From a virus, in IMG/VR virus record IMGVR_UViG_3300028883_000009, positions 1 through 59,807 of that record: 59,807 nt of DNA; one strand, given 5' to 3'. This document shows, in pieces, positions 6,885 through 14,171 of the stretch (its first letter is position 1; each line of letters opens with the position of its first letter). The notes beneath the pieces were generated by a model. The model saw only the letters and a list, made by a program, of their open reading frames with translations. It did not search any database and was not told the DNA's origin. The position numbers were made by a program, and so were the translations under genes.

Positions 6885-7795
6885 GCTGCGTCCTCCCCAA
6901 AACTGTTGTCCATTAACAGTTTCTTGTAAAATTCAGGAAACCCTTTTACCGCACTTCCCATAATGCTTTTCTTTGCGTAGCCGTACAGCTTACCCTTGAT
7001 GTATTCAATTTCCTCTGCTTCGATGTCCTGTTGAATTTCCCTGATGAGCGGCCCGATGTCTTTGGGTTCGTGCACCAGTTCCCCCGCCTCTTTCAAGTGC
7101 TGTATCGCTTTCATCCACCGCCCCTCAGAGCGCATTTCTTCGCACAGCAACCCGATTATGTCTTTCGTGGCCGGGTTTGATTTTCCCCATTCTTTCTGGT
7201 GTTTCTCCTTGAACTTCTCAGATACGTATTTACCAACATAATATTTGGCATCTTGAGTGAACCGTTTGTAATTTTTAAATACGATTCCCTCGATTTTCGG
7301 GCCACCGAGCACGGATTCTAACTCAAGTAGGTTCAGCACATCGTCAACCGTTTCAATTCTGCCGGAAAAAAGAAGCGGTACGGTTTCTAAACCCATAGCA
7401 TTAGCGATTTCCTCCTTGTGCAACCACGAATCAACCGGACATAAGCCGTCCTCAACGTCATAAACAATCAGATGGTTTTTCGGTATCCTGTTATATGACA
7501 GTGTGTTGTGCTTCGGTTTTTGCAAATATTCACAACGAACGGTTCTGTCTTCCGGTAGTTTACCCTGGTTAAATATTTCAAATGCTGCGTCAAAAGCCTG
7601 TTGAAACAGTTTTTGCACGTTATACGGTTGAATCTGCTGCCCCCGACTCCGGCATACAAACTCCCCGCCAATATTGCCAAACGAAAATTGACTGCCGTCT
7701 ATCTTTTCTTCAGCGATTACGTCCTCCTTGAAAATGTCTGTAATCTGTGGGTGTCCTATTGCGAACACCTTTGCATATGATGATAAATGTTTCAT
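6881..7795 (-). CDS. RNA ligase, T4 Rnl2-like
   Basis: A 304-residue ATP-dependent RNA ligase, which seals nicks or repairs cleaved RNA such as tRNA damaged by host defences. The adenylated lysine is K31 in EEKIDGSQF (motif I, KxDG). Motif III-like HLIVYDVEDG lies near 107, motif IV EGIVFKNY at 167-174, and motif V KYVSEKFKEK near 187. The last 100 residues are helical. It overlaps the nuclease gene upstream by 4 bases. The substrate cannot be told from sequence. Confidence 0.85.
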   Translation of the reverse strand: MKHLSSYAKVFAIGHPQITDIFKEDVIAEEKIDGSQFSFGNIGGEFVCRSRGQQIQPYNVQKLFQQAFDAAFEIFNQGKLPEDRTVRCEYLQKPKHNTLSYNRIPKNHLIVYDVEDGLCPVDSWLHKEEIANAMGLETVPLLFSGRIETVDDVLNLLELESVLGGPKIEGIVFKNYKRFTQDAKYYVGKYVSEKFKEKHQKEWGKSNPATKDIIGLLCEEMRSEGRWMKAIQHLKEAGELVHEPKDIGPLIREIQQDIEAEEIEYIKGKLYGYAKKSIMGSAVKGFPEFYKKLLMDNSFGEDAA

Positions 7796-8112
7796 GCCGC
7801 ATCCTCAGGTATTCTGCCAAACCACAGGGCAACCATGTCTAACGCATGGTCGGCTCGTATGACAAGTAACGACTCCCTGTGGTCGGCTGTTATGAATAAT
7901 CCCCTGTTTTTCCCTAGCCATTTATAGATTTCCCTAAACCCGTCTTTCCGGTGCTTGCACTCGTAAGGGAATCCTTCAATTTCTAAATCGCCTTTGTAAT
8001 CTGCACCGGCACCACTTGACGGTATTTTCTTCACCGTTAATCCCTTTGACCGTGCCAGGTCACGCATTTTGTATTCAAAGCGGTTGCCCTTTTCTTTCTG
8101 TCGGTTCGGCAT
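7792..8112 (-). CDS. PD-(D/E)XK nuclease, Holliday-resolvase-like
   Basis: A 106-residue product: KGNRFEYKMRDLARSKGL (helix with the first Glu), then SGAGADYKGDLEIEG (catalytic Asp) and YECKHRKDGF (E-x-K). This layout is that of small archaeal-Hjc-like and phage resolvases, which cut branched DNA. It may process recombination or replication intermediates before packaging. It overlaps the ligase gene by 4 bases. Confidence 0.75.
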   Translation of the reverse strand: MPNRQKEKGNRFEYKMRDLARSKGLTVKKIPSSGAGADYKGDLEIEGFPYECKHRKDGFREIYKWLGKNRGLFITADHRESLLVIRADHALDMVALWFGRIPEDAA

Positions 8113-8460
8113 TTACGACCTCTCAAATTCTGCCCTACGAAATGAGTAGAGCGACCTCTGTTTATCATGCTTTTTTTTGAGCAGTTCAATACGCTCCTTA
8201 CACGCCTTTTCCCTGCCCTCTGCTATCTGCCACAGATACCGCTTTTCTGCCACCTTGGGGTCGCCTTCAGCGTAATCACCAATCAGCGTTGCCCGTATGC
8301 CGTCCATCTCCAACTTCTTCTTAACAACAGCCTTTTCTTGTTTGTAGAGCCGTTCCGTTTCGGCTGATTCCCTGTGACAGTTTTCCCACTCATCTATGGT
8401 TGCAGACAGTTCGTCCTCTATTTCCTGCATTTGCTGTTCGATAAGACCGGGGTTGCTCAT
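8113..8460 (-). CDS. Coiled-coil protein
   Basis: A 115-residue product from the ATG at 8460, which has GGGAGGAGGG upstream; an earlier ATG at 8502 has no such site. It is almost wholly charged and helical (for example EIEDELSATIDEWENCHRES). It lies between HNH and resolvase-like genes, so it may serve DNA metabolism. No family recognised. Confidence 0.65.
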   Translation of the reverse strand: MSNPGLIEQQMQEIEDELSATIDEWENCHRESAETERLYKQEKAVVKKKLEMDGIRATLIGDYAEGDPKVAEKRYLWQIAEGREKACKERIELLKKKHDKQRSLYSFRRAEFERS

Positions 8461-8774
8461 GCTACCCTCCTCCCATGCTCTATGGCGTGGCACCTGTGGC
8501 ACCGGGTTTCTGCCTCGCTAATAATGTGTTTTCGGTATCCCTTCCGGTCAACGTGGTGTACCTCCAACCCCTCGCCCGTCTTGTTCTGATACCCGCACCG
8601 CACACACTTGTAATTGTCACGCTCTAAAACTTTCTGCCGAAACCTTGCATACAGTTCGTTGAAGCATTTGTGACATACCCTCTGCTGCCCGTCTTCGTCA
8701 CGCCACCACATGACGGACTTTTTACCGCACACGGTGCAGTGTCGGTGCTTCGGGGGTTTGGGTGCGGGAATCAT
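8457..8774 (-). CDS. HNH endonuclease
   Basis: A 105-residue nuclease. Two zinc-binding pairs come first (CTVCGKK, CHKC), then the HNH core RDNYKCVRCGYQ, LEVHHVDRKGY and CHRCHAIEHG. The His pair and the final CxxCH...H agree with the McrA-like HNH family. The start at 8774 is taken because it sits directly after the upstream stop (TAAGATG); a GTG at 8804 is possible. HNH genes near terminases often aid packaging, but this one lies with replication genes. Confidence 0.8.
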   Translation of the reverse strand: MIPAPKPPKHRHCTVCGKKSVMWWRDEDGQQRVCHKCFNELYARFRQKVLERDNYKCVRCGYQNKTGEGLEVHHVDRKGYRKHIISEAETRCHRCHAIEHGRRVA

Positions 8775-8775
8775 C

Positions 8776-8985
8776 TTAAATTTTTCCCAATATCCACTTC
8801 GCACCTGCGTAAAGGATATACGCTATGGCAAGTGCCGTTGGTGTCCAAATGATGTTGCTAATTTGGTCGTCAATAAGTTTGTAAAATAAATATTTCTTTG
8901 CTACGTTTTCAGCGTGTTCTGATGTCAGGTTAATATCAAGCGACTTTACAACTTTTGAGATTTCTTTTATTTTTTCTGTGTCCAT
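8776..8985 (-). CDS. Small membrane protein
   Basis: A 69-residue product (MDTEKIKEISKVVKSLDINL) with a C-terminal membrane helix (IIWTPTALAIAYILYAGA). The ATG at 8985 has AGGGGAAAAAG upstream. It overlaps the end of another membrane protein gene by 50 bases. Function unknown. Confidence 0.6.
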   Translation of the reverse strand: MDTEKIKEISKVVKSLDINLTSEHAENVAKKYLFYKLIDDQISNIIWTPTALAIAYILYAGAKWILGKI

Positions 8986-9103
8986 CTTTTTCCCCTGTAA
9001 ATTCAATATAAATTACCATTGCCACAAACCCGATGAACAGGCAGACCGTTATCGGGATAAACAGGATTATCTTTGTGGCGATTAGGATAGTTTCTTTCAT
9101 CAT
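8936..9103 (-). CDS. Small membrane protein
   Basis: A 55-residue product (MMKETILIATKIILFIPITV) with one long or two short membrane helices and a basic tail. The start at 9103 overlaps the previous stop (TAATGATG). Two adjacent small membrane genes here could be membrane-remodelling or exclusion proteins; that is a guess. Confidence 0.55.
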   Translation of the reverse strand: MMKETILIATKIILFIPITVCLFIGFVAMVIYIEFTGEKDGHRKNKRNLKSCKVA

Positions 9104-9378
9104 TAACCCTTGTTGTTTTTTAGTGCTTGCCGAATCCCATACCACTCATCCATTGTAAGTATCATTGCTTCGTCACGAGTAAACCCGTGTTCTTCAAACC
9201 GCTTTATCATGTCAACCCGCCTGTCAACTATTCCCTTCGCCAAATCAGAAAACAGGGATGCTATTTCCGGTTTAAATACCCCGACTGCCGACACAATCTG
9301 CTGTGCAACCGGCTTAAATGTTTCTGCCTGACCAACAATTTCCAGTAATGATGCAATGTCTTCTTTGTCGAATTTCAT
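9103..9378 (-). CDS. Hypothetical protein
   Basis: A 91-residue soluble product (MKFDKEDIASLLEIVGQAE) with a final segment DEAMILTMDEWYGIRQALK. Upstream is a clear GGAGGAAAAA. It is mostly helical. No family recognised. Confidence 0.6.
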   Translation of the reverse strand: MKFDKEDIASLLEIVGQAETFKPVAQQIVSAVGVFKPEIASLFSDLAKGIVDRRVDMIKRFEEHGFTRDEAMILTMDEWYGIRQALKNNKG

Positions 9379-9386
9379 TTTTCCTC

Positions 9387-9515
9387 CTATCGCTTCGTTT
9401 CCGATATTGGTTTAGGCTCTGCCGGTGCGTCAATCACGTCTGCACGGGCATACACCCACAAGATTGTTGCCGTGATGATGATTGCCGTTACTGCTACTGT
9501 GATAAGTTTTTTCAT
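9387..9515 (-). CDS. Small N-anchored membrane peptide
   Basis: A 42-residue product (MKKLITVAVTAIIITATILW), a basic start with one membrane helix and a polar end rich in Pro and Glu. GAGGAGGAG precedes the ATG and the start overlaps the end of the upstream gene. The ARAD that follows the helix could allow signal-peptidase cleavage, but the mature part would be very short. Confidence 0.55.
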   Translation of the reverse strand: MKKLITVAVTAIIITATILWVYARADVIDAPAEPKPISETKR

Positions 9516-9754
9516 ACGTTCTCCTCCTCTATGTAAAATTCAAATCCATGGCAGAGGGTGCTTTCAATACAATCCCTGCGTGTTTTGTGGTATCCAGTAG
9601 CACCACACCCACCCCCAACTTTGACAATCCACTCATCGCCCTCTCTTACGACCATTCCCACCAACGCCCCGTCTTTTTTAGCAAAAATCGCCTTATTCTC
9701 ACCAACGTCACCTAGACGTATTTCACAGGTATCGCCTATAATGATTTTTTTCAT
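9512..9754 (-). CDS. Hypothetical protein
   Basis: An 80-residue product, probably a small beta-barrel (MKKIIIGDTCEIRLGDVGEN, then GALVGMVVREGDEWIVKVGG). A central GCGATGYHKTRRDC stretch is distinctive. No family recognised. Confidence 0.6.
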   Translation of the reverse strand: MKKIIIGDTCEIRLGDVGENKAIFAKKDGALVGMVVREGDEWIVKVGGGCGATGYHKTRRDCIESTLCHGFEFYIEEENV

Positions 9755-9756
9755 GG

Positions 9757-10086
9757 TTACTCCTTCCTCCTTAAAACGTTGTTTGCTTCACGGTTTCTGT
9801 CCTTCAGTTCACCGAGCTTACCCTTGTTCCAGCTCGATATTTTTGTAAAGTAGCCTGTGATACGGGTCATGCCCTCGACCAGTAGCCCCCGGTTGATCTC
9901 ACGTTCAAGTTCTTCGGGTGTCATTTCGTCAAGCTTGGCATACGTTACCGCCGTTGCACTGTCTGGATGGTTTTGATACCACGCAAGCTTTTCATTGCGG
10001 AACAGGATGCGCTCGTTTTCTGTTTCCACAAGATGGGAAATGTGATGGTTTGCCTCTAGGTAGTTTTCAAGTTCGAGAATTGTCAT
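9757..10086 (-). CDS. NrdD C-terminal-like small protein
   Basis: A 109-residue product. Its C-terminal part, TRITGYFTKISSWNKGKLGE followed by LKDR, matches the end of anaerobic ribonucleotide reductase (NrdD), where a 'GYxxPVxxWNxGK' segment precedes the glycyl radical loop. Here it stands alone after a helical N-terminus, without the Cys pairs or catalytic barrel. It cannot be a reductase alone; stand-alone proteins of this kind occur in other phages. It overlaps the initiator gene by 4 bases. Confidence 0.55.
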   Translation of the reverse strand: MTILELENYLEANHHISHLVETENERILFRNEKLAWYQNHPDSATAVTYAKLDEMTPEELEREINRGLLVEGMTRITGYFTKISSWNKGKLGELKDRNREANNVLRRKE

Positions 10087-10988
10087 TGTTTCACCGCTTC
10101 CTCAATTTGTTTCATGTAATCGCTATTTGCGTTTTTTAATGCCTGCTTTTCTGCCATATGTGCCTGTTCGACACGTTTCTGACCCTGCTCGTTCCACCGA
10201 CTGCGAGCTACAGCCTTGACATAACCCGTGGGGTCACGGTTCTTAAAATCGAAATATTCCTTCTTTAAAACGGCATCTATCCCGGCAAGCATGTTCTGCT
10301 CCCCGAATTTCTCTGAAATGTTCATTAGGGAGTCAAGCGTGTTCGCCACCCTTGATTCTGCCAGACAACCCGTCTTGTTGTTCAACCTCATACGCTCTAT
10401 AAACGTGATGATTGGTGTCATTTTTGAAATAGAAATTTTTTCTTTTATGAAAACAGCTAAAGTTTCTTTAGCGCAGAGTTTCGGCGTATTTATTGTTATA
10501 TTACTATTATTACTATTGATAGGTTTCACATCTGAAACCAGATATGTTTCACATATGAAACCAGATGATTTCACATTTGAAACCTGCCCCCCCTCGCCAT
10601 CTTGTTTCAAATCTGAAACCTTATTTTTTTTTGAGGTTTCATTTTTGAAACCAGATTCCCATGTGTCATAAAACTTGTTGAACAAGTATCTGTTTGTCGA
10701 TTTTTTGTTGTGTTCGACTTGAATAATATGCATATCTTCTAACTTCTTGATAGCCCTCCAAATGGTTGCTTTTGACATACAGGTTTCTCCCATCATTTGT
10801 GACCATGATATATAATCATGTTTCTTGTTGTATCCCCATGTTTTATCTATAATGAGTAAAACGAGTTTAAATTCGGCACCACCAATATCAATACGCACAA
10901 GCTCTCGCAGTATTTCCGTATTTATTCTTCTATGACCGTCTTCTTTCTGTGGGTTGATTTTCGACTTTCCCCTAAACTCGTTTTTCAT
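10083..10988 (-). CDS. Replication initiator, phage O-like
   Basis: A 301-residue product. Residues about 15-110 form a winged helix like the phage replication protein O N-terminus: ILRELVRIDIGGAEFKLVLL, DKTWGYNKKHDYISWSQM, and MSKATIWRAIKKLEDM. A low-complexity middle is encoded by five DNA iterons (10522-10652), and a helical C-terminus would load the helicase, as lambda O does with P/DnaB. The start at 10988 has GAGGAAG upstream; 11000 is an alternative. It overlaps the helicase gene by 17 bases. Confidence 0.75.
   Translation of the reverse strand: MKNEFRGKSKINPQKEDGHRRINTEILRELVRIDIGGAEFKLVLLIIDKTWGYNKKHDYISWSQMMGETCMSKATIWRAIKKLEDMHIIQVEHNKKSTNRYLFNKFYDTWESGFKNETSKKNKVSDLKQDGEGGQVSNVKSSGFICETYLVSDVKPINSNNSNITINTPKLCAKETLAVFIKEKISISKMTPIITFIERMRLNNKTGCLAESRVANTLDSLMNISEKFGEQNMLAGIDAVLKKEYFDFKNRDPTGYVKAVARSRWNEQGQKRVEQAHMAEKQALKNANSDYMKQIEEAVKQ
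10487..10521. other. AT-rich segment beside the iterons
   Basis: About 35 bases composed largely of A and T, including the run TTATATTACTATTATTACTA, next to iteron 1. It is a candidate unwinding element. It is also coding sequence of the initiator. Confidence 0.5.
10522..10652. repeat. Iterons of the probable replication origin
   Basis: Five 18-bp copies of an interrupted palindrome, (G/T)(G/A)TTTCA-N4-TGAAACC, lie at 10522-10539, 10545-10562, 10567-10584, 10603-10620 and 10635-10652. They sit inside the initiator gene, as lambda's iterons sit inside gene O. An AT-rich stretch borders them at 10487-10521. Together these are what an initiator-bound origin looks like. Confidence 0.8.
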
Positions 10989-12252
10989 TGACTTCCTCAT
11001 ACCTGTTGTATTTTGAGTTCCACGTAACCTCTATTTTCGGTATGGTCTGCCCGTGCCTGTTCTTGGCAAGTTCAATATAGTCGGGGTCAACGTGCTGTAC
11101 CGCTTCGTCTTTATCCCTGCTAAAAAGGGATGGACGGTTGATAAAAACTATGTAATCAGCATCGTGGCCTATCGCTTCGGACTCACGCAAATCACCCATA
11201 CGGATAATACCACCCCTGTTTTCCGGTTCCTTATTTAACTGCGACAGGGCAACAATGGCAATATTGAGTTGCATGGCAAGGCGTTTCAGGGATCGACTCA
11301 CACCGGCAACCTGTACGTGTCGTGATTCACCTTTAACGGTGTTTTCTATTAGTTGGATATAATCGACCACAACGAACCGTATTTTCTTCTGGATAACAAA
11401 TGACCGGATTTTAAGGAGGATGTCAGACAAGGTGTTTGCCGTATCGACAAAACTAAACGGATATTTACGATACATGTCCAATGCCCCGACCATTTCTATT
11501 TCCTCTGTTTCGTTGAGCATCCCGGTTTTTACGGTTAGTGGCTGTAGTCCGGTCTTTTTCTGTAATAGATACAGGTAAACTTCTGGTGATTGTGATTCCA
11601 GGGACACATATAACGATGGAACACCACATGAACCGACATTGTGGAAGAAATCAAGGGCGAGGGTGCTTTTCCCGTGTGATGACCGACCCCCGATTATTGT
11701 AAGCGTTCCAGCTTGAAAACCGCCTGTAACAAGGTCGAGTTTCTTGAAACCGGACGGTATTTCATACTGCGGCACACCATCTTTTCTTTTTGCCTTCTGT
11801 GCCTTGTATTGTTTCCAGACGGTTCTACCCACATCTTCCCTGTTTTCGTCCGTGCGAGAGGTTATATTGAATATCCCCGTGGTGAGTTCTTCTATCGTGG
11901 TATTGATGTTGTCGGGGTCTTTCTTGATCTCTGTCTGTGCTTTCTTGAGAGCAATGTCAAGATTCTTTTTTATGCCGTTCTGTTGCAGGACTTCAATGTA
12001 ATAAGAGATATTACCGTACAAGTGGAAGTAGTTCCCGATAAAAGAATGGTCAAGCTGTGTCTTTGCAATGGTTTTGACTGTAACAAAATCTACGGGCTTG
12101 TTTTCGGTGAATAGTTTTTGAATGGTGCGGAATGTTTCAGCATTGCCGGTGTCGTTGAAATCGTGCGGTGACAGTTCATCCACCACCCGTGGCAACACTT
12201 CGGGTTCGTTAATACAGCAGTCAATTACAACCCGTTCTGCTTCAATGGTCAT
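10972..12252 (-). CDS. Replicative DNA helicase, DnaB-like
   Basis: A 426-residue hexameric helicase. The N-terminal domain (residues 1-100) has the DnaB opening MTIEAERVVIDCCINEPEVL. The RecA-like domain carries Walker A GGRSSHGKST at 188-197, Walker B IRFVVVDYIQLIE near 297, and the GDLRESEAIGHDADYIVFI region near 370. Length is slightly short of DnaB (about 470). It is followed by the O-like initiator and iterons, so the phage carries its own helicase and loader but no polymerase. Confidence 0.93.
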   Translation of the reverse strand: MTIEAERVVIDCCINEPEVLPRVVDELSPHDFNDTGNAETFRTIQKLFTENKPVDFVTVKTIAKTQLDHSFIGNYFHLYGNISYYIEVLQQNGIKKNLDIALKKAQTEIKKDPDNINTTIEELTTGIFNITSRTDENREDVGRTVWKQYKAQKAKRKDGVPQYEIPSGFKKLDLVTGGFQAGTLTIIGGRSSHGKSTLALDFFHNVGSCGVPSLYVSLESQSPEVYLYLLQKKTGLQPLTVKTGMLNETEEIEMVGALDMYRKYPFSFVDTANTLSDILLKIRSFVIQKKIRFVVVDYIQLIENTVKGESRHVQVAGVSRSLKRLAMQLNIAIVALSQLNKEPENRGGIIRMGDLRESEAIGHDADYIVFINRPSLFSRDKDEAVQHVDPDYIELAKNRHGQTIPKIEVTWNSKYNRYEEVNEKRV

Positions 12253-12380
12253 ACAAAAACCCTTCTGAGATAATGCAAAGCACCCGCATAGTTGCGGTCA
12301 TACTTCAGCACCACGTAAACGCATTGGAGCATTACCGTGCGTTTACACCCGATTACTTTTTTAAGGATTTTCCAAAACAT
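12249..12380 (-). CDS. Small basic protein before helicase
   Basis: A 43-residue product (MFWKILKKVIGCKRTVMLQC) from the ATG at 12380, with GGGTGA upstream. Its stop overlaps the helicase start as ATGA. The sequence alternates hydrophobic and basic residues. The upstream part of the frame to 12482 looks non-coding. Function unknown. Confidence 0.5.
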   Translation of the reverse strand: MFWKILKKVIGCKRTVMLQCVYVVLKYDRNYAGALHYLRRVFV

Positions 12381-12447
12381 AGGATTCACCCGCAAACTTT
12401 GTTGGCATGTTATTTTTTTTGTAGTTATGTGTATACATTTGCCTACA

Positions 12448-12666
12448 CTAATCCACTTGCAATTTATCACCGTTTGACCCATTATTTATGACATGATCAA
12501 CAGCAGAGGGGCCGAAATGTTCAAAGGTATCAACACCGGCTTCAAGGAGATAACGAATGGTATCAGCATATGATCGGCGGGTTTTAGAGGCAATGAGTTG
12601 TATTTTTTCTCTAAGGTCAAAAGGAAGGCGTAAAGTGTCAGGGTTTGCTTTTTTACAGTCAGACAT
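12448..12666 (-). CDS. Ribbon-helix-helix DNA-binding protein
   Basis: A 72-residue product. Residues 8-50 (DTLRLPFDLREKIQLIA, then RSYADTIRYLLEAGVD) show the beta-strand plus two-helix pattern of Arc/CopG-type repressors, which bind as dimers. The start at 12666 is set by AAGGAGA six bases upstream. It is the first gene of the leftward early unit and faces the repressor across 160 bp, so it probably acts at this region. A Cro-like role is inferred. Confidence 0.7.
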   Translation of the reverse strand: MSDCKKANPDTLRLPFDLREKIQLIASKTRRSYADTIRYLLEAGVDTFEHFGPSAVDHVINNGSNGDKLQVD

Positions 12667-12826
12667 ATACAATCTCCTTATCAGGAATTATTTGCATGTG
12701 TAGAAAAAATATGTCATAAAATAGTGTTGCCTGCTCGTCTATTACAAGATGTGGTACTATTTATTTTAAATTGTGCTTACAATAACACACATATAGTGTA
12801 CGTGTCAAGAACTTTATGGAGGTAGA
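12667..12826. promoter_or_regulatory. Divergent control region (candidate switch)
   Basis: The gap between the RHH gene (minus) and the CI-like gene (plus). On the minus strand TTGACA (12808-12803) is followed after 18 bases by TATTGT (12784-12779). Between these boxes is the palindrome ACAC-ATATA-GTGT (12787-12799), a likely operator. On the plus strand TTACAA-17-TTTAAA is a weaker candidate for the repressor. Box positions are by eye. Confidence 0.55.
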
Positions 12827-13372
12827 ATGAAAAAAAACGAAATAAAAACCCCAACAGAACTCCTTGACCTGTTGTGTCATCATTACGGCCTCGGTGATGA
12901 CACAGAACGGGCAAGGGCCATTGGGAAAACAAGACCAACGTATAACAGGAAAAAGACCGGCGCACTCTCCGTTGTTATAGATGATTTAGTTGCCCTTGCT
13001 AAAACCTCACGGCAAAACCTGGGGGAAATGTTGATAGATGTGTTCGGGACTGAACCCGTTACATTGTCAGAGACAGAGCAAAAACTTATCGCCTCATATA
13101 AAACCGACCGCAACTTCCAACGACTCTTTACAAACTATCAAAAATTTCGGGGGCTGTCTGAACATAGTCAAGACGTTTTTACAACGCTGTTGAAGGATTT
13201 GTTCGGCTTATTCCGAGAAACGGGCGATATAATTGAAATATCTGTCACGCCGGGAAACAGGAAGTATTTTGAGATGTTTTTGTCTTTGCCGGAAGATTGC
13301 CGGGAAAGGGTGTTCAGGTTGATCCAGTTTGAAGATAAAAAGCAAAATAAGCGTAAAATATCGAAAAAATAG
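12827..13372 (+). CDS. CI-like repressor without peptidase domain
   Basis: A 181-residue product. Residues 6-65 resemble the CI helix-turn-helix: TPTELLDLLCHHYGL, then ARAIGKTRPTYNRKKTGA and a following dimer-like VVIDDLVALAKTSRQNLGEM. The rest is helical with a basic Lys-rich end (KKQNKRKISKK). No LexA/CI serine-lysine peptidase domain is seen, so classical RecA-stimulated self-cleavage is not expected. TGGAGGT precedes the ATG. It is the best candidate for the lysogeny repressor. Confidence 0.6.
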   Translation: MKKNEIKTPTELLDLLCHHYGLGDDTERARAIGKTRPTYNRKKTGALSVVIDDLVALAKTSRQNLGEMLIDVFGTEPVTLSETEQKLIASYKTDRNFQRLFTNYQKFRGLSEHSQDVFTTLLKDLFGLFRETGDIIEISVTPGNRKYFEMFLSLPEDCRERVFRLIQFEDKKQNKRKISKK

Positions 13373-13469
13373 GGGTTTCACCCCATAAAGTTTCTGGCAG
13401 TTTTGCCGATAGGATAGATTGACATCTACCAACCAACCCAAAAAACACCTATATTATCTAAGGGGGGGT

Positions 13470-13640
13470 ATGACACTTTCGGCAATGCGGCTGCTAAGGC
13501 AACTAAAACTGGACGAAATTATAGACGTGTGTGAATACATTAAATTCATCATTTACATTAGGGAGGACGAAAATGAAGGGGATATTTGTTGTACTGGTAA
13601 TGTTGTTAACCTTTGGGACAACTGCAAACGCAGGACTTAA
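13470..13640 (+). CDS. Small hypothetical protein
   Basis: A 56-residue product (MTLSAMRLLRQLKLDEIIDV) with AAGGGGGGG just upstream of the ATG. It overlaps the following secreted-protein gene by 68 bases in another frame, which weakens the call. The last 20 residues carry three Cys. Confidence 0.4.
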   Translation: MTLSAMRLLRQLKLDEIIDVCEYIKFIIYIREDENEGDICCTGNVVNLWDNCKRRT

Positions 13641-13893
13641 CATTTTTAGCAGCAACAATGAGCAGTACGGGATCATGGCGATTTACACGCTACAAGCAGC
13701 CGACTACGCACAGAACCGGGCAGCTATGCTTGCTATGTATGGACAGTATGAGGATGCCACAGACTTGCTTGAGGCCGCAAACGAGCTTTCTGAAAAATCA
13801 ACGGAATACTTTGAGTCTATCTGGTGGGATATATCCACATCTGATTATGAGGGTTTTCGGGTCATACAGCAGCAGATTATTGACTTGCCGTAA
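13573..13893 (+). CDS. Exported small protein with signal peptide
   Basis: A 106-residue product from the ATG at 13573 (GGGAGG upstream). Residues 1-20 (MKGIFVVLVMLLTFGTTANA) are a Sec signal with a cleavage site after ANA. The mature part is helical, with alternating acidic and aromatic residues. It follows the repressor and precedes a terminator, so it may be expressed in the lysogen as a conversion or exclusion protein. No family recognised. Confidence 0.65.
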   Translation: MKGIFVVLVMLLTFGTTANAGLNIFSSNNEQYGIMAIYTLQAADYAQNRAAMLAMYGQYEDATDLLEAANELSEKSTEYFESIWWDISTSDYEGFRVIQQQIIDLP

Positions 13894-13900
13894 AGCCACA

Positions 13901-13934
13901 GGGTCATGTTTTTTTTTACATGACCCCTTTTTTT
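13901..13934 (+). terminator. Rho-independent terminator
   Basis: GGGTCATGT (13901-13909) pairs with ACATGACCC (13918-13926) around an all-T loop, followed by seven T (13928-13934). It ends the repressor/secreted-protein unit. Confidence 0.85.
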
Positions 13935-13948
13935 GTCTAAAAAAGTAC

Positions 13949-13978
13949 TTGACAAGAACATCTAGGCTGTGCTATATA
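13949..13978 (+). promoter_or_regulatory. Strong sigma-70 promoter
   Basis: A perfect TTGACA (13949-13954), an 18-bp spacer, and TATATA (13973-13978), directly after a terminator. The start of transcription should be near 13985. Confidence 0.75.
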
Positions 13979-13984
13979 CGTATT

Positions 13985-14150
13985 TAAAGACAAAAAATTG
14001 CCCCTCCCCGCCGACCAAGCAAAGAAGGGGCAAAAGAGCGAAACCCCAAAGAAGGGGATTCAATGTCAAACGTAGCACACAACTATAAAATTAGCAACCC
14101 CGTCTACGGTCTGTCCCTTGCGTCCAGTCCCGTGGGCGGGGTTTTTTTTT
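13985..14150 (+). ncRNA. Candidate small RNA or leader RNA
   Basis: A strong promoter and a strong terminator bracket about 165 bases with no sizeable gene. Inside are two hairpins (TTGCCCCT...AGGGGCAA near 13997-14032, and CCCC...GGGG near 14044-14057) and a 29-codon frame starting at 14063 (MSNVAHNYKISNPVYG) that runs into the terminator. It could be a regulatory RNA, a coded micropeptide, or an attenuator for the repeat-protein gene 22 bp downstream. Confidence 0.55.
14096..14150 (+). terminator. Rho-independent terminator, 14-bp stem
   Basis: Bases 14096-14109 pair with 14130-14143 (two G-U pairs) around a 20-base loop, followed by nine T. Very stable by eye. Confidence 0.85.
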
Positions 14151-14171
14151 AATAACAGATAGGGGGTAGGT

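Noticed and set aside
8113-8502. Upstream start of the coiled-coil gene
   Set aside because: The ATG at 8460 has a strong ribosome site and the upstream codons read as the end of the HNH gene in another frame.
10522-10652. Iterons as a CRISPR or transposon end
   Set aside because: Palindromic units at 22-36 bp spacing inside the initiator gene fit an origin; no cas or transposase gene is near.
12381-12482. N-terminal extension of the small gene before the helicase
   Set aside because: It overlaps the RHH gene and lacks a ribosome site; the ATG at 12380 is better.
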